Assembly (NCBI RefSeq): GCF_030445035.2 | Contig: NC_080675.1 | Span: 63,256,544 to 63,320,543 of the forward strand | DNA from: Dasypus novemcinctus | Taxonomy: Eukaryota > Chordata > Mammalia > Cingulata > Dasypodidae | Reading direction: 5' to 3' | DNA length: 64,000 nucleotides | Shown here: piece after piece, positions 1 through 11,740 of the stretch | Position numbering within the stretch: position 1 is the stretch's first letter | How the letters are laid out: each line of letters opens with the position of its first letter | Translations under genes and position numbers: made by a program | Notes under the pieces: model-generated | Seen by the model: only the letters and a program-made list of their open reading frames with translations | Databases searched by the model: none | What the model was told of the DNA's origin: nothing

Positions 1-233
1 TAGTTAGCATAGGATAAGGTTTGCTGTAGTAAGAAAAAAGCCCCAAATCTCAGTGGATTTCAAAAGCAAAAGTTCTTTTCCTTTTCATACTACTCATCTA
101 TCACAAATCAAATGTCTTCTTGTGCTGTGCCATCTTCATTGTAGAATCCAGACTGAAGAAGCAGTCCTTATCAGGTACATGCCAATCTCATGGTAGTGTC
201 TCAAGAGAACATGAAACTTAAAGTTTCTTTTTG
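1..233. other. Unique AT-rich sequence, no feature seen
   Basis: No repeat family, long reading frame or RNA gene is recognisable here. It is the left flank of the solo LTR insertion. Confidence 0.5.
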
Positions 234-238
234 GAGGT

Positions 239-761
239 TGTATTAGTCAGCCAAAGAGGTGCTGATGCAAAATACCAAAAATTGGTTGGTTTTTATAAAG
301 GGTATTTATTTGGGATAGGAGCTTACAGATACCAGGCCATAAAGCATAAGTTACTTCCCTCACCAAAGTCTATTTGGAGCAAGATGACTGCCAATGTCTG
401 TGAAGGTTCAGGCTTCCTGGGTTCCTCCCTTCCAGGGTCTTGCTTCTCTCTGGGCTCAGGGTTTCTCTCTCCCTGGGGCTTGCTTCTCTTTTCCCTGTGA
501 GCTTACTTCCCAGGGCTCCAGCTTAAGGTTTCAGGATCAAACTCCAACATCAAAACTCCAGCATCAAAAACCCTCAACTGTGTCCTTTGCCATGGCTTTT
601 ATATGTGAGTCCCCACCCTCCAAGGGGCAGGGACTCAATGCCTTAATGATGTGGCCCAATCAAAGCACTAATGATAGCTTAATCATACCCAGGTACAGAC
701 CAGATTACAAGCATAATCTAATATCTATTTTTGGAATACATAACCATATCAAACTGCTACA
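239..761 (+). mobile_element. Solo LTR of an ERV (copy 1), 5-bp target duplication
   Basis: The 523-bp element begins TGTATTAG and ends CTGCTACA, the TG...CA termini of an LTR. It is flanked on both sides by GAGGT (234-238 and 762-766), a perfect 5-bp target duplication. Five bases is typical of class III (ERVL/MaLR) elements. A TATAAA box lies at 294-299. A second copy lies at 31536-32026 and a more distant relative at 32868-34699. No internal retroviral genes are present, so this is a solo LTR left by LTR-LTR recombination. The family name is not recognised. An alternative is a non-autonomous LTR-like element. Reading frames within it are incidental. Confidence 0.75.
294..299 (+). promoter_or_regulatory. 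TATA box within LTR copy 1
   Basis: TATAAA sits about 55 bp from the LTR 5' end. It is conserved in the copy at 31.5 kb, as expected of an LTR promoter. Whether it is active cannot be judged from sequence. Confidence 0.35.
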
Positions 762-913
762 GAGGTAGTGCATTTTAATGCTTCCATTTCATTGGCTAAG
801 TGGGCATAAAATCAAGGCTAATATCAATGGGGTGTAGAAATGAGAGGTTTACTCTCAAAGGGAAAGGTATTTGGAAAAATAATGCTATCTACCATAAACT
901 AAAAAAAACCCAC

Positions 914-1872
914 TGAATTAATTTTTTTTTGTTCTTCGAATTCCAGATTGTATTTTTTTTGTCTACTTTTTAAATGTTACATTCAAAAAATATGAGGTCC
1001 CCATATGCCCCCCACTCCCCTAACCCCACCCCTCCCCTATAGCAACAACTTCCTCCATCATCATGAGACATTCATTGCACTTGGTGAATACATCTCTGAG
1101 CACCACTGCACCTCATGGTCATGGTCCACATCATAGCCCACACTCTCCCACAGTCCACCTAGTGGGCCATGGGAGGACATACAATGTCCAGTAACTGTCC
1201 CTGCAGCACCACCCAGGACAACTCCAACCCCCGAAAATGCCCCCACATCGCATCTCTTCCTCCCACTCCCTACCCCCAGCAGCCAGCATGGCCACTTTCT
1301 CCACACCAATGCCACATTTTTTTCAATTACTAATCACAATAGTTCGTGAATAGAATATCAGTCAATCCACTCTAATCCATACTCTATTCCTCTATCCTGT
1401 GGACCCTGGAATGGTTGTGTCCACACAAAGAGAAGCAAGCCCCAGGGAGAGAGATATAGAGGTGGCTCTATATCAAGAGGGGTGTTAGATTCCACATGGA
1501 TGCTGGATGCGATTTTCCTGCTTTCAGTTGTAGGCACTCTTGGCTCCCTGGTGTGGTGGTTGACCTTCTTCACCTCCCTGTTAGCTGAGTGGGGTAAGTC
1601 CAATAAACCAGAGTGTAGGAGTTGCAAGTCTGCTGAGGCTCAGGGCCTGGCTATCACATGGTCAGTCCAGAGATTCAGGTCCCCTGAGTATACACTAAAC
1701 CCCAGCACCAACTACAGATCCGGTAAAAGTAACAGGAGAGGCTTGTGAACAAAGATCACATCTGAGTCCAGCTCCATCACACAGAAACACAAACTTCCAA
1801 AGTAGGACCAACTGACATGGCACTGAACTCCATCTGTCATGACCATAGAACCTGTGGGTGAATTAAATTTTT
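914..1872 (-). mobile_element. 5'-truncated lineage-specific L1, 3' UTR only
   Basis: The sequence is a reversed L1 3' UTR: an A/T-rich tail at about 921-930, then the C-rich strand of the G-rich terminal box at about 1000-1040. Upstream modules follow that match the young L1 at 59.3-60.3 kb. A near-identical duplication, TGAATTAA followed by a T run, occurs at 914-928 and 1859-1872, marking L1-type target-site duplication. The body is about 929-1858. It contains a 28-bp inverted patch of LTR sequence at 1427-1454 that other copies lack. Confidence 0.8.
1453..1474. repeat. Perfect 9-bp hairpin beside an inverted LTR patch
   Basis: GATATAGAG (1453-1461) and CTCTATATC (1466-1474) are perfect reverse complements around a GTGG loop. 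The hairpin directly abuts the 28-bp patch at 1427-1454, which is the reverse complement of 464-491 in LTR copy 1. Confidence 0.8.
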
Positions 1873-2437
1873 AATACATTCTATGCAGTGATTCTAAATT
1901 GGAACTATCTCAAATTTTCTATCTTCTCAAGTTTTTTTTCTAATTCATAATATCACATATTTATGTTTTAGAAATGATTGTTTTTTAGATTTTTAAAAAA
2001 ACATACCAAATAGAGATTTCTGATTTATGCCAGTTTCTCTTTCTAGGATCTTTTTGGATGTTTTTCCCTGGAGGATGCCAATTTCCCTGATGTAGACTGT
2101 GCCAGGATGCCAGTGCTGATTCAAGGACTGCAGGTGGCTAGAGACTCTGGCTCGGTTCTGTCTCCGTTCACATTTTATTAAGTAACCAGCATGTATATGG
2201 GCTTTTGAGATTCAGTTTTAGGAAATAAAACAGAGTTTATTGGTGCTTGTAGAGGTAAATATTCATAACTTCATTGGCCTTTTTGTTTTACTGTCTTTAT
2301 AATACTTTTGCAATCATAATGATTAACATATTGCATGTCCATTAAACATTAGTTTAAACTCAGAAATCTTGAGATACACAGTAATTTTTTACATATCTGA
2401 GAGGAAGTTTGTCTTAGAAGGGAATTATTTTAGCTTT
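1873..2437. other. Unique AT-rich sequence, no feature seen
   Basis: No family recognised, both strands read. Confidence 0.45.
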
Positions 2438-2449
2438 AAGACACTAGGG

Positions 2450-2638
2450 GGAAGCAGATGTGGCTCAATCAGCTGGGCGCCCGTCTAACACATAGGAGGT
2501 CCTGGATTTGGTTCTCATTGCCTCCTGAAAAGTAAGACAAGCAGACACAGAGAGTACACAACAAACAGACATGGAAAGCAGACAGTGAGTGCAAACAGTG
2601 GGAGGGAGGAATATATAAAATAAATAAATAAGTAAATA
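2450..2638 (+). mobile_element. DAS-SINE (xenarthran tRNA-derived SINE)
   Basis: The head GAAGCAGATGTGGCTCAATC, an A-box/B-box-like tRNA region, a middle rich in CAGACA repeats and an AAATAAATAAATAAGTAAATAAA-type tail match, from memory, the DAS-SINE family derived from tRNA-Ala. A perfect 12-bp target duplication, AAGACACTAGGG, flanks it at 2438-2449 and 2639-2650. The perfect duplication suggests a fairly recent L1-mediated insertion. The internal promoter is eroded and this is not a tRNA gene. Confidence 0.85.
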
Positions 2639-2650
2639 AAGACACTAGGG

Positions 2651-4335
2651 AATGGATATGAAGAGACACAGGAAAAAATATGGCTTAGAAATTTATAAAG
2701 AACTGAGAGTATAATTTTGGGATAGAAGATATATTTGTCTATATCTTGTATCAAAAATCACCTGGTTATGAATTTGAAGGTGTAACTTGTGGTTTATTGT
2801 GGTCTTTTTGCTATGTATATTCTCCTTGCTACGTATATTCTCTACGGTTTTCCAATATCCAGGTTTTGTCATTCACATATGGTGTGATTTCTGACAATTT
2901 TTTCCATTGAAATGACTGACTAAATTGATTAAACAGGTTCAGAAAGCAAGAAATAAGAGTAGCGCATTTTAAAAAATGTATAACTAAGCAATTTTTAAGT
3001 CTTGACTGTCCAATTATTTCTGTATTTAAATAGAAAATTAAGACTTAGTTTCTTCCTCTCAGTCAGTACCAGAATCTGGGAGGCTTACAGTTAGTAGAAA
3101 ATAGAAGAAGATGATGTCTGCATTTTCCAAGCTCACAAAGGACTTTTGAAGTTTTGTTTCTAAGTAACACAAAGGGCACAGATTGCTTTGAGGTGCCTGG
3201 GATCCCATACCGCCTTGGGTACATAAATGTAGCCAAGCTTTGCCCTTCCTTGAGAGGACTTCTTTTAAGCACTGTGGGTTAGACTCCCTTCCTCTCCTTT
3301 CCTACTCTGTTCTCCCATATCTCCAACCTTTTCTCTTAGTCTCCTGGAAATCCCTCTCCCCCCCTAGTTGCATTAAGTCACTCCTTTTCTCATATTTGCC
3401 CTCAGGAGCACACTTTTCTGCATGGCTGGAGACTGTTGGCATTGAAGTTGCTGTGTTCATTTTTGCCTGTATCGCTAACATTTTTGAATGGATCTAGGTT
3501 GTCTCAAATGTACGTTACATGTTTGGTTCTTCTCTTTTTGGTGAGTGAATGACTCTACTTTATCATTTTATACTTATTTCTTGCAGGTGTCATGGATGAA
3601 ACTACTCCAGAAATTGAGTGCCACATGATTCCTTACTAGTGCATGAATCAAACAGAGCTATCTTGCTTTTATTTGAGTTCTGAAGATGCCAGGCCCTCAG
3701 TCTGCAACCCAACAGATGTTCTACCTTTGTTGACACAGCTTGCATGATTCTTTTTCTTTTAGCACCAGCTTTGACAGCCTACATCTGGAATAGCAGGATT
3801 CAGGGATTTTCCCATTGCTCAAAAGTTATTGTTGTTGTCAGTCATCACCTGATTGATTCTGTGATAATGTTTTGACTTTGAAAACCATCTCAGCTTAATC
3901 GCATGTCTTAATAGAGTTATATTGGTGCTATATCCTATATTTTTGTGTTTCTGGCAGGTTGCAGTAATGATTAGTGTTATAAGATTTTTGTGGTTTTGAA
4001 AGACGACAGTTAATGGTAGTGTATTTATCAGACCCAAGACTGGGTAAACAGAACTATTTATCTCAGGGCACATTATTACGAGTCCAGTAATATTGATGAC
4101 AGGGAAATTTTGAAGGACATAGTAAGGTTTATGCTTCTGTGCAGAATGTATGCAGTTGATAAGATGTTGCTTTTGTGAGGCTTTGGGAAATTAAATTGCC
4201 AAGAGACACTAAGTATTGGTAGGAATTGGGCCAGTGACTGAGGGTAGGTGTGTGAACAGTGCATTTTACAATCAGTAAAATATAATCTATGTTATGAATA
4301 CGAAGTCTGGCATGTCCTTCAATTTTGAATGAAGG
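2651..4335. other. Unique AT-rich sequence, possibly faint L2
   Basis: No coding exon is recognisable. The pyrimidine-rich stretch at about 3280-3420 resembles the body of L2 weakly. I would not call it without an alignment. Confidence 0.35.
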
Positions 4336-4339
4336 CGGC

Positions 4340-4670
4340 AAGCCACTGTATTAGCTACACCTGTGTCTTTGTCCTCAATCAAAACTGCCAGTGTTTTTAT
4401 ATCACAGTTCGGTTGTTGCAGATAGTTCAAAATATCATTTGCACTCAGTACTCCTTCGAAATTTTAGGATTGCTAGGTGCACTTCTACATGTTATAATTT
4501 AATGTGCCTATAAAGCAGCACATGCATTATTGTTTGACAATTTAAAAATTGATATTTGCTATTCATTGGTTTCCTTTATCATGCTATGCATTTTATTTCA
4601 TGCATTTCAAAACGTAATTCCTAGATGGGGTCCAGGGCACAAAAGGTTAAAAACCTTTCTTTGTTAGATG
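4340..4670 (+). mobile_element. Old hAT-type (Charlie-like) DNA transposon remnant
   Basis: The stretch contains a 'cagttgttgcaga'-like core, a 'ggtgcacttct' block, and an end reading GGGTCCAGGGCACAAAAGG then TTAAAAACC. I recall these from ancient mammalian hAT non-autonomous elements. The 5' end is not recognisable and the copy is diverged. The family name is uncertain. Confidence 0.4.
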
Positions 4671-5785
4671 CCCTGGTTCTTGCCAGACCACCTACAGATG
4701 CCTTTTTGTAACCCCTTTATTGCTTCTCCCTGTTCTTCAGCACTGTCAAGATACTCTGTTCAAAGGCATGCCCTGCCCCCCACCCTGTGGATGAGCACAT
4801 CACTTCTGTAGTACTGGGTCACTCTGGAAAATATCAAATTTGAAAATATGATTTGAAATGGGGAAATAAGCAAATACTTATATAATTCCCAGATGCTTTG
4901 CATGATATTCTCTGAGATCTAGAAAATGCTAAGTAACAATGGCTGAATCCAAATCCTGTTCAAAATATCTTGTATATATATATATATTGAATTACTTTTA
5001 AATTTATAGCTATTTATGTACTCTGCAAATCCTTCTAAATGGTGATTCCTTGAGGAAGGGGGGCATGATTTGTTAACATCACATTCCTTAAAGCCCCTTG
5101 CAAAAAAGCCTAACATTTACTAGGTATTCAATTAAATTTTTCTTGAATCGAGTTCTGTATGTGAAGTAAATGCAGTTTTGTAATATGCATACTACTTTGA
5201 TTTCTGCATTTGTGGCTAACATCCAATTTTTTGGTAACAATAGAGTTATTAGAGACATGTAAAACAAAATGTAATTTGAAAATGAAAGCTACAGTGACCT
5301 ACAAAATAAACATTATTGTACAGCTATGTTGGAATATTATTGAATCTATCATAGTTATGACATTGACTAAAATAAATTGGTTTTGGACTAGATCGACAAT
5401 TGTTCTGAGGCAGCAGCTGCTTTCCCTGGAGCAACTGCAGATATTGTTTTTAGTGGACAGTGTCAGAACACAATTTTACTGATATGACTGACATAATGTC
5501 ACCTTTGGAACTAAATAGATACCATCAGGTTTAGAATGGCAGATATTTCTCTTTCCCTTTATTTCACTGTGTATTTTATGAACTCCAGTTGAGTACATTT
5601 TAAGGTGTGTCAAGAAAAATGGACAGTTTTATACTGTACAAGCTCATGGATATTTGAATGAAGTAAATGCTACCTGCACCAGTGACTTTTAGGCATTAGC
5701 TGTTTTTTTGGTGAAAACTATATAGACAAAAGATACAGATCTTCCTCTCCTATTATCCCACCATCTTGATCCTTTTCGTTATTAT
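4671..5785. other. Unique AT-rich sequence; short (TA)n at 4972-4988
   Basis: Nothing recognisable apart from the dinucleotide run. Confidence 0.4.
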
Positions 5786-5970
5786 ATTCACTGCATTTTG
5801 GTACTATGTAATTTATTTATTTTGTGCATTGTTTATTGTCTTTATCTGCTTAATTGAATGTGAGGTCCATGAGGGCAGGAATTTTATTTGCTGATATAAC
5901 CTAATCATCTAAATTAATACTTGGCAAAGAGCAAGTGTTTAGTAAATATTAATATCTGTTGAATAAATGA
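5786..5970 (+). repeat. L2 LINE 3' end
   Basis: The order 'tgaggtccatgagggcagg', then 'cttggcaaagagc', then 'gttgaataaatgag' is the standard 3' end of LINE-2, here with substitutions. It is ancient and inert. Confidence 0.7.
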
Positions 5971-7185
5971 GTAACTAAATAAGTAAATAAGTAAAACATA
6001 TATATGGTTCTTAATGTTGATTATGTCCTGATGGCCTAACATCACTACCTAAACCCTTTTGAATAAAATCATCTATAACTGTAAACTTTAAACTTAAGAT
6101 AGTTTGTAATTCTATTAATGATGATTGAGACATAAAGTGATATAGGGAATTTCACATGGGGTGGATGGGTTACATTCCCTAGTGGTTGCGTAATTGTGTC
6201 ACTATCCAAATGATTTTGTAAAATCTGTAAAATATTCATGTTGGCATCTGTCTCCTATTTCCTACAGAAATTTTAAGGATGTACCAGATGATAAGTATTA
6301 AAAGCTTGAGCTTTTAAGGAAAACAATCAAGGGTGGGTTCTGAGAGTGGCATCATAGCAGTTGAGCAAAGATTATCAAGCATGTAGAAATGCAGGCATTG
6401 TGCACTAACAGTTGGCTAAATAACAAACAGTATAGAAAGGAAACTTGTGAAATAGAGTTTTACTTTTGCCTTCTAAATATTAGTGTCTTGAAATTAGTTT
6501 CTGTTTCTCAGTTTTAATTCTCTCAATTCTAATCTCAAATTTTTTATGTAAAAATTCACATTCTAACTATGGCTGCTTCCAAGTATAAAAAAAGGGAAAA
6601 AAAATAGGCTTCTAGAATAGAGCATAAAAGGATCATAAGACCATTTATTGGCAGGTAGAGATGTCATTTGAAATGAAATATGGGCCAGATAATCATGGAG
6701 AGTATGAATCAATGCACTCACTCCAAGTTATTTTGAGAGCAGTCACTAATTACATGCTATTCCTCAGGAAAGACATGTGATTTCCTTAGGCTGCAGAACC
6801 ACAGTGGCTCCATTTGATTATTTGAAAAATCTTTGCTCTTAGGAAGGAGATAAAAATAAGCTATGGTTCTTTCTACATGGCAATAAAACAAATAGCTGAG
6901 AAGCGAAGTGTTCAGACAAGTGTCATTAATTATGTTATTAATAAACCCAAGAGCAGAGTTAACTGGAATCAACAACAAAAAAGGAATTGAAGTCGGTAAA
7001 AAATTTGTGTGCACTGACATGTCCCACTTTTCTTTTTGCCCATATGCCAGTGATGATAAGAAAAATAAATGAACAATGGCAGAAAGAAGTATCTTTGATA
7101 TAGTGGAAGCCAGACCAATTTGAAAGGAATTGTAGAAATGAGATGAAGAGAATGAGGGCGTTCTGGCATTCCTAGGTTTATTACT
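5971..7185. other. Unique AT-rich sequence, no feature seen
   Basis: The long minus-strand frame at 6757-7239 has no recognisable domain and runs into a MIR, so it is judged incidental. Confidence 0.4.
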
Positions 7186-7189
7186 AGCA

Positions 7190-7375
7190 TCTTCTACTCC
7201 ATTATTATATATTAACTTATTTGATCCTAAAAATAACACTGTGAAATTGGTATGATTAACATCTGCATTTTATTGTTCAGAGAAGAAATTGAATCAAGTT
7301 CATTTATGTAATATGTGGTTCTTGAGTAAAAATTTGGTGATGCAAAGCCCATGTATTTTCTACTATATTATTCAG
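7190..7375 (-). repeat. MIR SINE
   Basis: Read on the minus strand it follows the MIR core. On the plus strand this shows as 'taacttatttgatcctaaaaa', then an 'attttattgttcagagaaga' block, then the degraded tRNA-related head. It is strongly diverged. Confidence 0.5.
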
Positions 7376-9160
7376 CATCTTCTAATTTAGCATTTAGTGT
7401 AAAACCATACCTTACCCCCCTCCCCCTCAAGAAAGCAGTTCTACTTTCCCTGATTTTGGACCTTACAGGTTCTCAGATTTCATTATTATTCTTGGCCTTA
7501 AAAGGTCTCCATACATGGCCTGCTATTTGGGCATCTGAAGAGATTGCTTTACTTATTTGAGCTTGAACATGGCCCTACATTTAAGGATTTAGGTGCTTAA
7601 TAATTTTAGTGGGAAAACAAGTGAATGGGAGGATTGTGGAATGAACTAATTAAACACCAATTAAACTAGGGCATGACACATTATGTGAAATGAACTGCAA
7701 ACATCCTCAACCTATATGGTATATAGGTGATAATACAGTGTGTTTCCTTTGTTAAATAATAACCCATCATCACTAGAGTTTTGACAAGAGAAAGCCCTTA
7801 TCTTTGAATGACCAGATAAGTAATTTTCTACTTAATCTCAATTCTGAGTCATCCTTGTCTGGCTCTCTGATCTATTTTGGCTCTGCAATCCTCATTGGCC
7901 TGGCTGTTGATTTGTATTGGCACTCTTCTTTCCTTACTGAGAAGGTCTGGGCATCCTTTCTTGTATAATACTCCTATTAGATTGACTCGTGATTTTAGGC
8001 AGGAAAAAGATTTCATTCCTTGACCAGAAGACTTTTACCCATTACCTGAACTCTAAAATAGACACAGCATATATGAAGCCTTCAGTTAAAAGAGTGACCA
8101 CATAAAAACATATCTTCTGATGATATACTATTAATAATTATATGAGAACAATAGATATAAACAAGCACTGGCCAGGCAAATGAAAATGAATTGCCACCCC
8201 ATCAATAAACAGCTGCTGAATAAATAAAAGAATAAAATGCTGTTCATTCTCTATTCACGTTCTGTCTGCGACCAAAGTTCAGGAAATCTGAGCAAGTTGT
8301 GCTCTGGGGAGTGAGTGTAGACAGCTCATCAGCATCTCATCTGTTCAACTATCTCGTGTCTTCTCATAGGTTGGGAAAAATGGCAAGATCAATGGCAAGA
8401 GTATTAAGCCTGGTAACTTTATATAATTACCTAAAAGGTAAATTCTAGTAATTATGTACAACAGAAATGTAAAGGTCATGTTTTGAATATTTTCCATCAT
8501 TGGAATCTGTGTAGAACTTCTTCCTTGACTTTCAAGAAAAGGCTCATTGGTATTTTGTTCCAAAATATATCAGAGGATTTGTCTTCCAGATAAACTTCTG
8601 CATCTATGCAAGAAATATTTTTTCAAGCTTGTATATTCTTTTATAATTTGTATAATTCAGTGATTAAAGGCCAAAGGCCAACAATGAATGTGAAGTTTCA
8701 TTGTCATGAACAATTAAGATATGAAATCTTTAGACTAGACATCCACAATGCTGTCCTACAGCCTCTGATTGGAAGATGCGATGGAATAGTATTTTTATGC
8801 AAATGAAAAGACATTAACTTTGGAAAAGATATGTAATGGGGTTCCTGGAACTCTGTTGAATTCAAATGTATTTTGGATGCTATAAATGATGCTAATGTGA
8901 GAGGCGATGGACTATGATCAGAAGAAGGGCTCTGAAATTCCAATCCACTTGCAGTATACCACTGTTGCTACTCTGTGTATCGTTTGCAAAATATTAACCT
9001 TTCTGAATTTATACATCAATTTGAGAATTAAACACTTTTTTTAGAGCAAAAGTTTCACCAAAGATAAATGCACACCTTCATATGGAATGAAATATTTTAA
9101 TTTTATATAACTCTCAGTGACTTCTAACATGAGGATCTTCAGGTTATTTTGCATTCCTTT
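7376..9160. other. Unique AT-rich sequence, no feature seen
   Basis: No repeat family or exon recognised on either strand. Confidence 0.4.
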
Positions 9161-9164
9161 TTAA

Positions 9165-10240
9165 AAATTAATTGAGTAAATAATAAAGAAACTTTAGATT
9201 ACATAAATGTTATGTAAAAAATGTAGGGGATTCCCATATGCCCCCCTTCTTCCCTTTCCCACACTTTCCCACATTAACATCTTTCATCAGTGTGGTACAT
9301 TTGCTACAACTGATGAATACATATCAAAGCATTGCCACTATATATATAGTTTCCATTATAGTTTACACTCTGACCAGCACAATTTTGTAAGGTATGACAA
9401 AATATATGATGACCTGTATCTGTCATTGCAGCGTCATTCAGAACAATTCCAATGTCCCTCATATTGCATGTATTTTTCCCTTTCCCTCCCCTCAGAAACG
9501 CCAGTGACCACTGCCTCCACATCAATGATAAAAGTTCTTCTATTGCTAGAATAACAATAAGTCTATAGTAGAATAATAGTAAGTCTACTTTAGCCCATTT
9601 TTCATCCCCAATCTGGGGGATTCTGGGTTGGTGATGCTCACTCTGCCTCTAATTGAGAGGGAGCTTAGATCCCATGGGGCAGATGGATGGGACTGTCTTG
9701 CTTGCAGTTGTGAATTCTCTCTATTCCTTGGGATGGGCATTGTCCATCATCATCACCTTGTTAGTTATCCTGGGTGAGACAATGAACTGGAGAGTTGCAA
9801 CTCTGTTGAGATTCAGGGCCCAACTGGCACATGGACAGACTAAAGACTTAAGTCTCCTGGATACACACCTATCAAGTATAGTACTAACTATAGGTTCGAA
9901 TAGAAGGGGCAGAAGAGCTGTGTGTAGGCAAACCACAAATGAGTCCAACTCTGTCACACTGGAGAACATAAATTCCAAGGTAAAGCTCACTGGCAGGGTG
10001 CTATATTCCTGCCCTGTCTGCCCTGTCTATAGTGTCTGGATGTCTCTAGAGCCCTTGGGAACCCCTCTATTTGAGGCAATATTAACTGTGGCAGTCAATG
10101 AGATCCTGCTGAGATGTGCATAAATGTAACCTCTGGAATGACCTCCCAATTCATTTTGAAATCTCTTAGCCACAGACTCATTTGTATTTACCATTTCCTC
10201 CTTATGGTCAAAGTCTTTTTCCAGGTGCATTGCTAGTTGG
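9165..10240 (-). mobile_element. 5'-truncated lineage L1, 3' UTR only (older copy)
   Basis: It is collinear with the reversed 3' UTR of the L1 at 59.3-60.5 kb and with the plus-strand copy at 40.1-41.5 kb. It has an A/T-rich tail near 9165-9215, the C-rich box near 9238-9270, the block 'catggggcagatggatggga' near 9674, and an end near 'ttccaggtgcattgctagtt'. It is more diverged than the young L1. Frames on either strand are byproducts. Confidence 0.75.
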
Positions 10241-11475
10241 TGCTTGGTTGCATTTTATATTCATGTTTTATTTCAACAGCCTCAGTCTATATATAAAAGG
10301 AAATATTCTTGGCTATTAAATCCAACAGTTTCTAAAGTGTTATATTTAAAATCTTTTCTCTTTTTTAAAGTAAAAATTGGAATGGATGGTTTACTATTAA
10401 TCATTTTTGAATCTTATATCACAATCAAGTTATTAAGAAAGGGCATATTCTAATGTGCTGAGGGCAGGCTGATTTCTTACTAATGTACTGTTGAAAGAGG
10501 ACCCATAATGACTCTTGTAAATAAGAGGGCTTGCCACCAGAGGCTACTGTGTTATTAAATACATAATTTAAATCACTTTCTTGAAGCACTTTAGTGATGT
10601 GACAAAATTATGAATTACAAATATGTAAATTCAATCACTATAATTGAGGGTATTGATATATACATTTAATACCAAACATTTTGAAGCAATGAAAACTATA
10701 TGCAGAAATGAATTGGAAATTGGAAGATGAGAAAATTAGAAAATATTGCAATATTCAAGGAGGAAAGAATAAAACCTTAAAATACTTTTGTAACTGTTTT
10801 CCTGGAAGGATATAGATGGGGTTCTTATTAAGAAATATTTTGGTAGTGGACTAGATTGAACTTGATGAGTACATTGCTCGGGTAACGAAGAAGGAAAAGT
10901 TGAGACTGACTTCAAAGTTGCCATGTTGGGAAAGTGAGGGAATGACCATGGTGTGAAAATATTTAGAAAAAGAAGGAGGCAGAGGGTTCAAGGGTGGAGG
11001 GTGGTAAGATTTCCAGTAATGGAAATCAAATGCCATAATTCTGGAAAGAATATTTTAGAGTGTGTTTTTAAAGTAGAACATTAAAGAAAGAAAGGATATG
11101 GTGGAGCCAAAGAATGTTCCAAATGCAAAGGTCCTTGGAAAGGACCAAATGGGGGAATGAGCAATCTGAGAAAGGAGGTTTTCTTTGGTTCCTCTGTAGA
11201 ACACTAATATGGTGTTATGCTTAAAATGACCGTGAAGTAAAAGGATAAATTTATAAGCATATTTTTGAACTGTACAGCACCCTGAGGCCAAATCAGATGT
11301 TTCAAAGTCTTTTTATACCAGGTAATAATTATATAACTATGTAATAATTGGCTTTTTAAAATCCTGCTCTGCAATGACAAAGAAGAAAGTCCTCTGTTGT
11401 CATTTCATAGGATGGATTCATAAGCCATTTTGACTGAAAATAATGCTAGATTTTCATTTCTAGGGGTACAAACAA
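10241..11475. other. Unique AT-rich sequence, no feature seen
   Basis: No family recognised, both strands read. Confidence 0.4.
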
Positions 11476-11479
11476 CAAC

Positions 11480-11740
11480 ATAGGATTATGGATAATAATG
11501 GTAGCTAATACTTAATGAGAACTTCCTAACTCATGAGCATTTTTGCTAATTGAGATGCCATCTTTTATTTGATCCTAAAACAAAAGTAGGCATTATTAAT
11601 ATGCCCTTTGCATAGATGAGGAAAACAAAACTTGAGGGAGTTTAAGTAAGCTAACCAAAGTTATAAAGCTAGTAGTAGGGGAGCTGGGATTCAAATCCAG
11701 TATACCTGAATCTAGAATTGGCAGTCTTAATTATATTCTT
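11480..11740 (-). repeat. MIR SINE, near full length
   Basis: On the plus strand it reads as the reversed MIR: 'taatggtagctaatactta', 'gatgaggaaaacaaaactt', 'aagtaagctaaccaaagtta', then 'gctgggattcaaatccag' for the tRNA-like head. The length and block order fit a nearly complete copy. Confidence 0.8.

Noticed and set aside
2450-2520. tRNA-like sequence
   Set aside because: It is the tRNA-derived head of a DAS-SINE with a SINE body, tail and target duplication.
6757-7239. 160-aa minus-strand open frame
   Set aside because: No recognisable domain, composition is that of random AT-rich DNA, and it runs into a MIR.
9653-10123. 156-aa plus-strand open frame
   Set aside because: It is antisense to an L1 3' UTR; other copies of the same DNA do not keep it.
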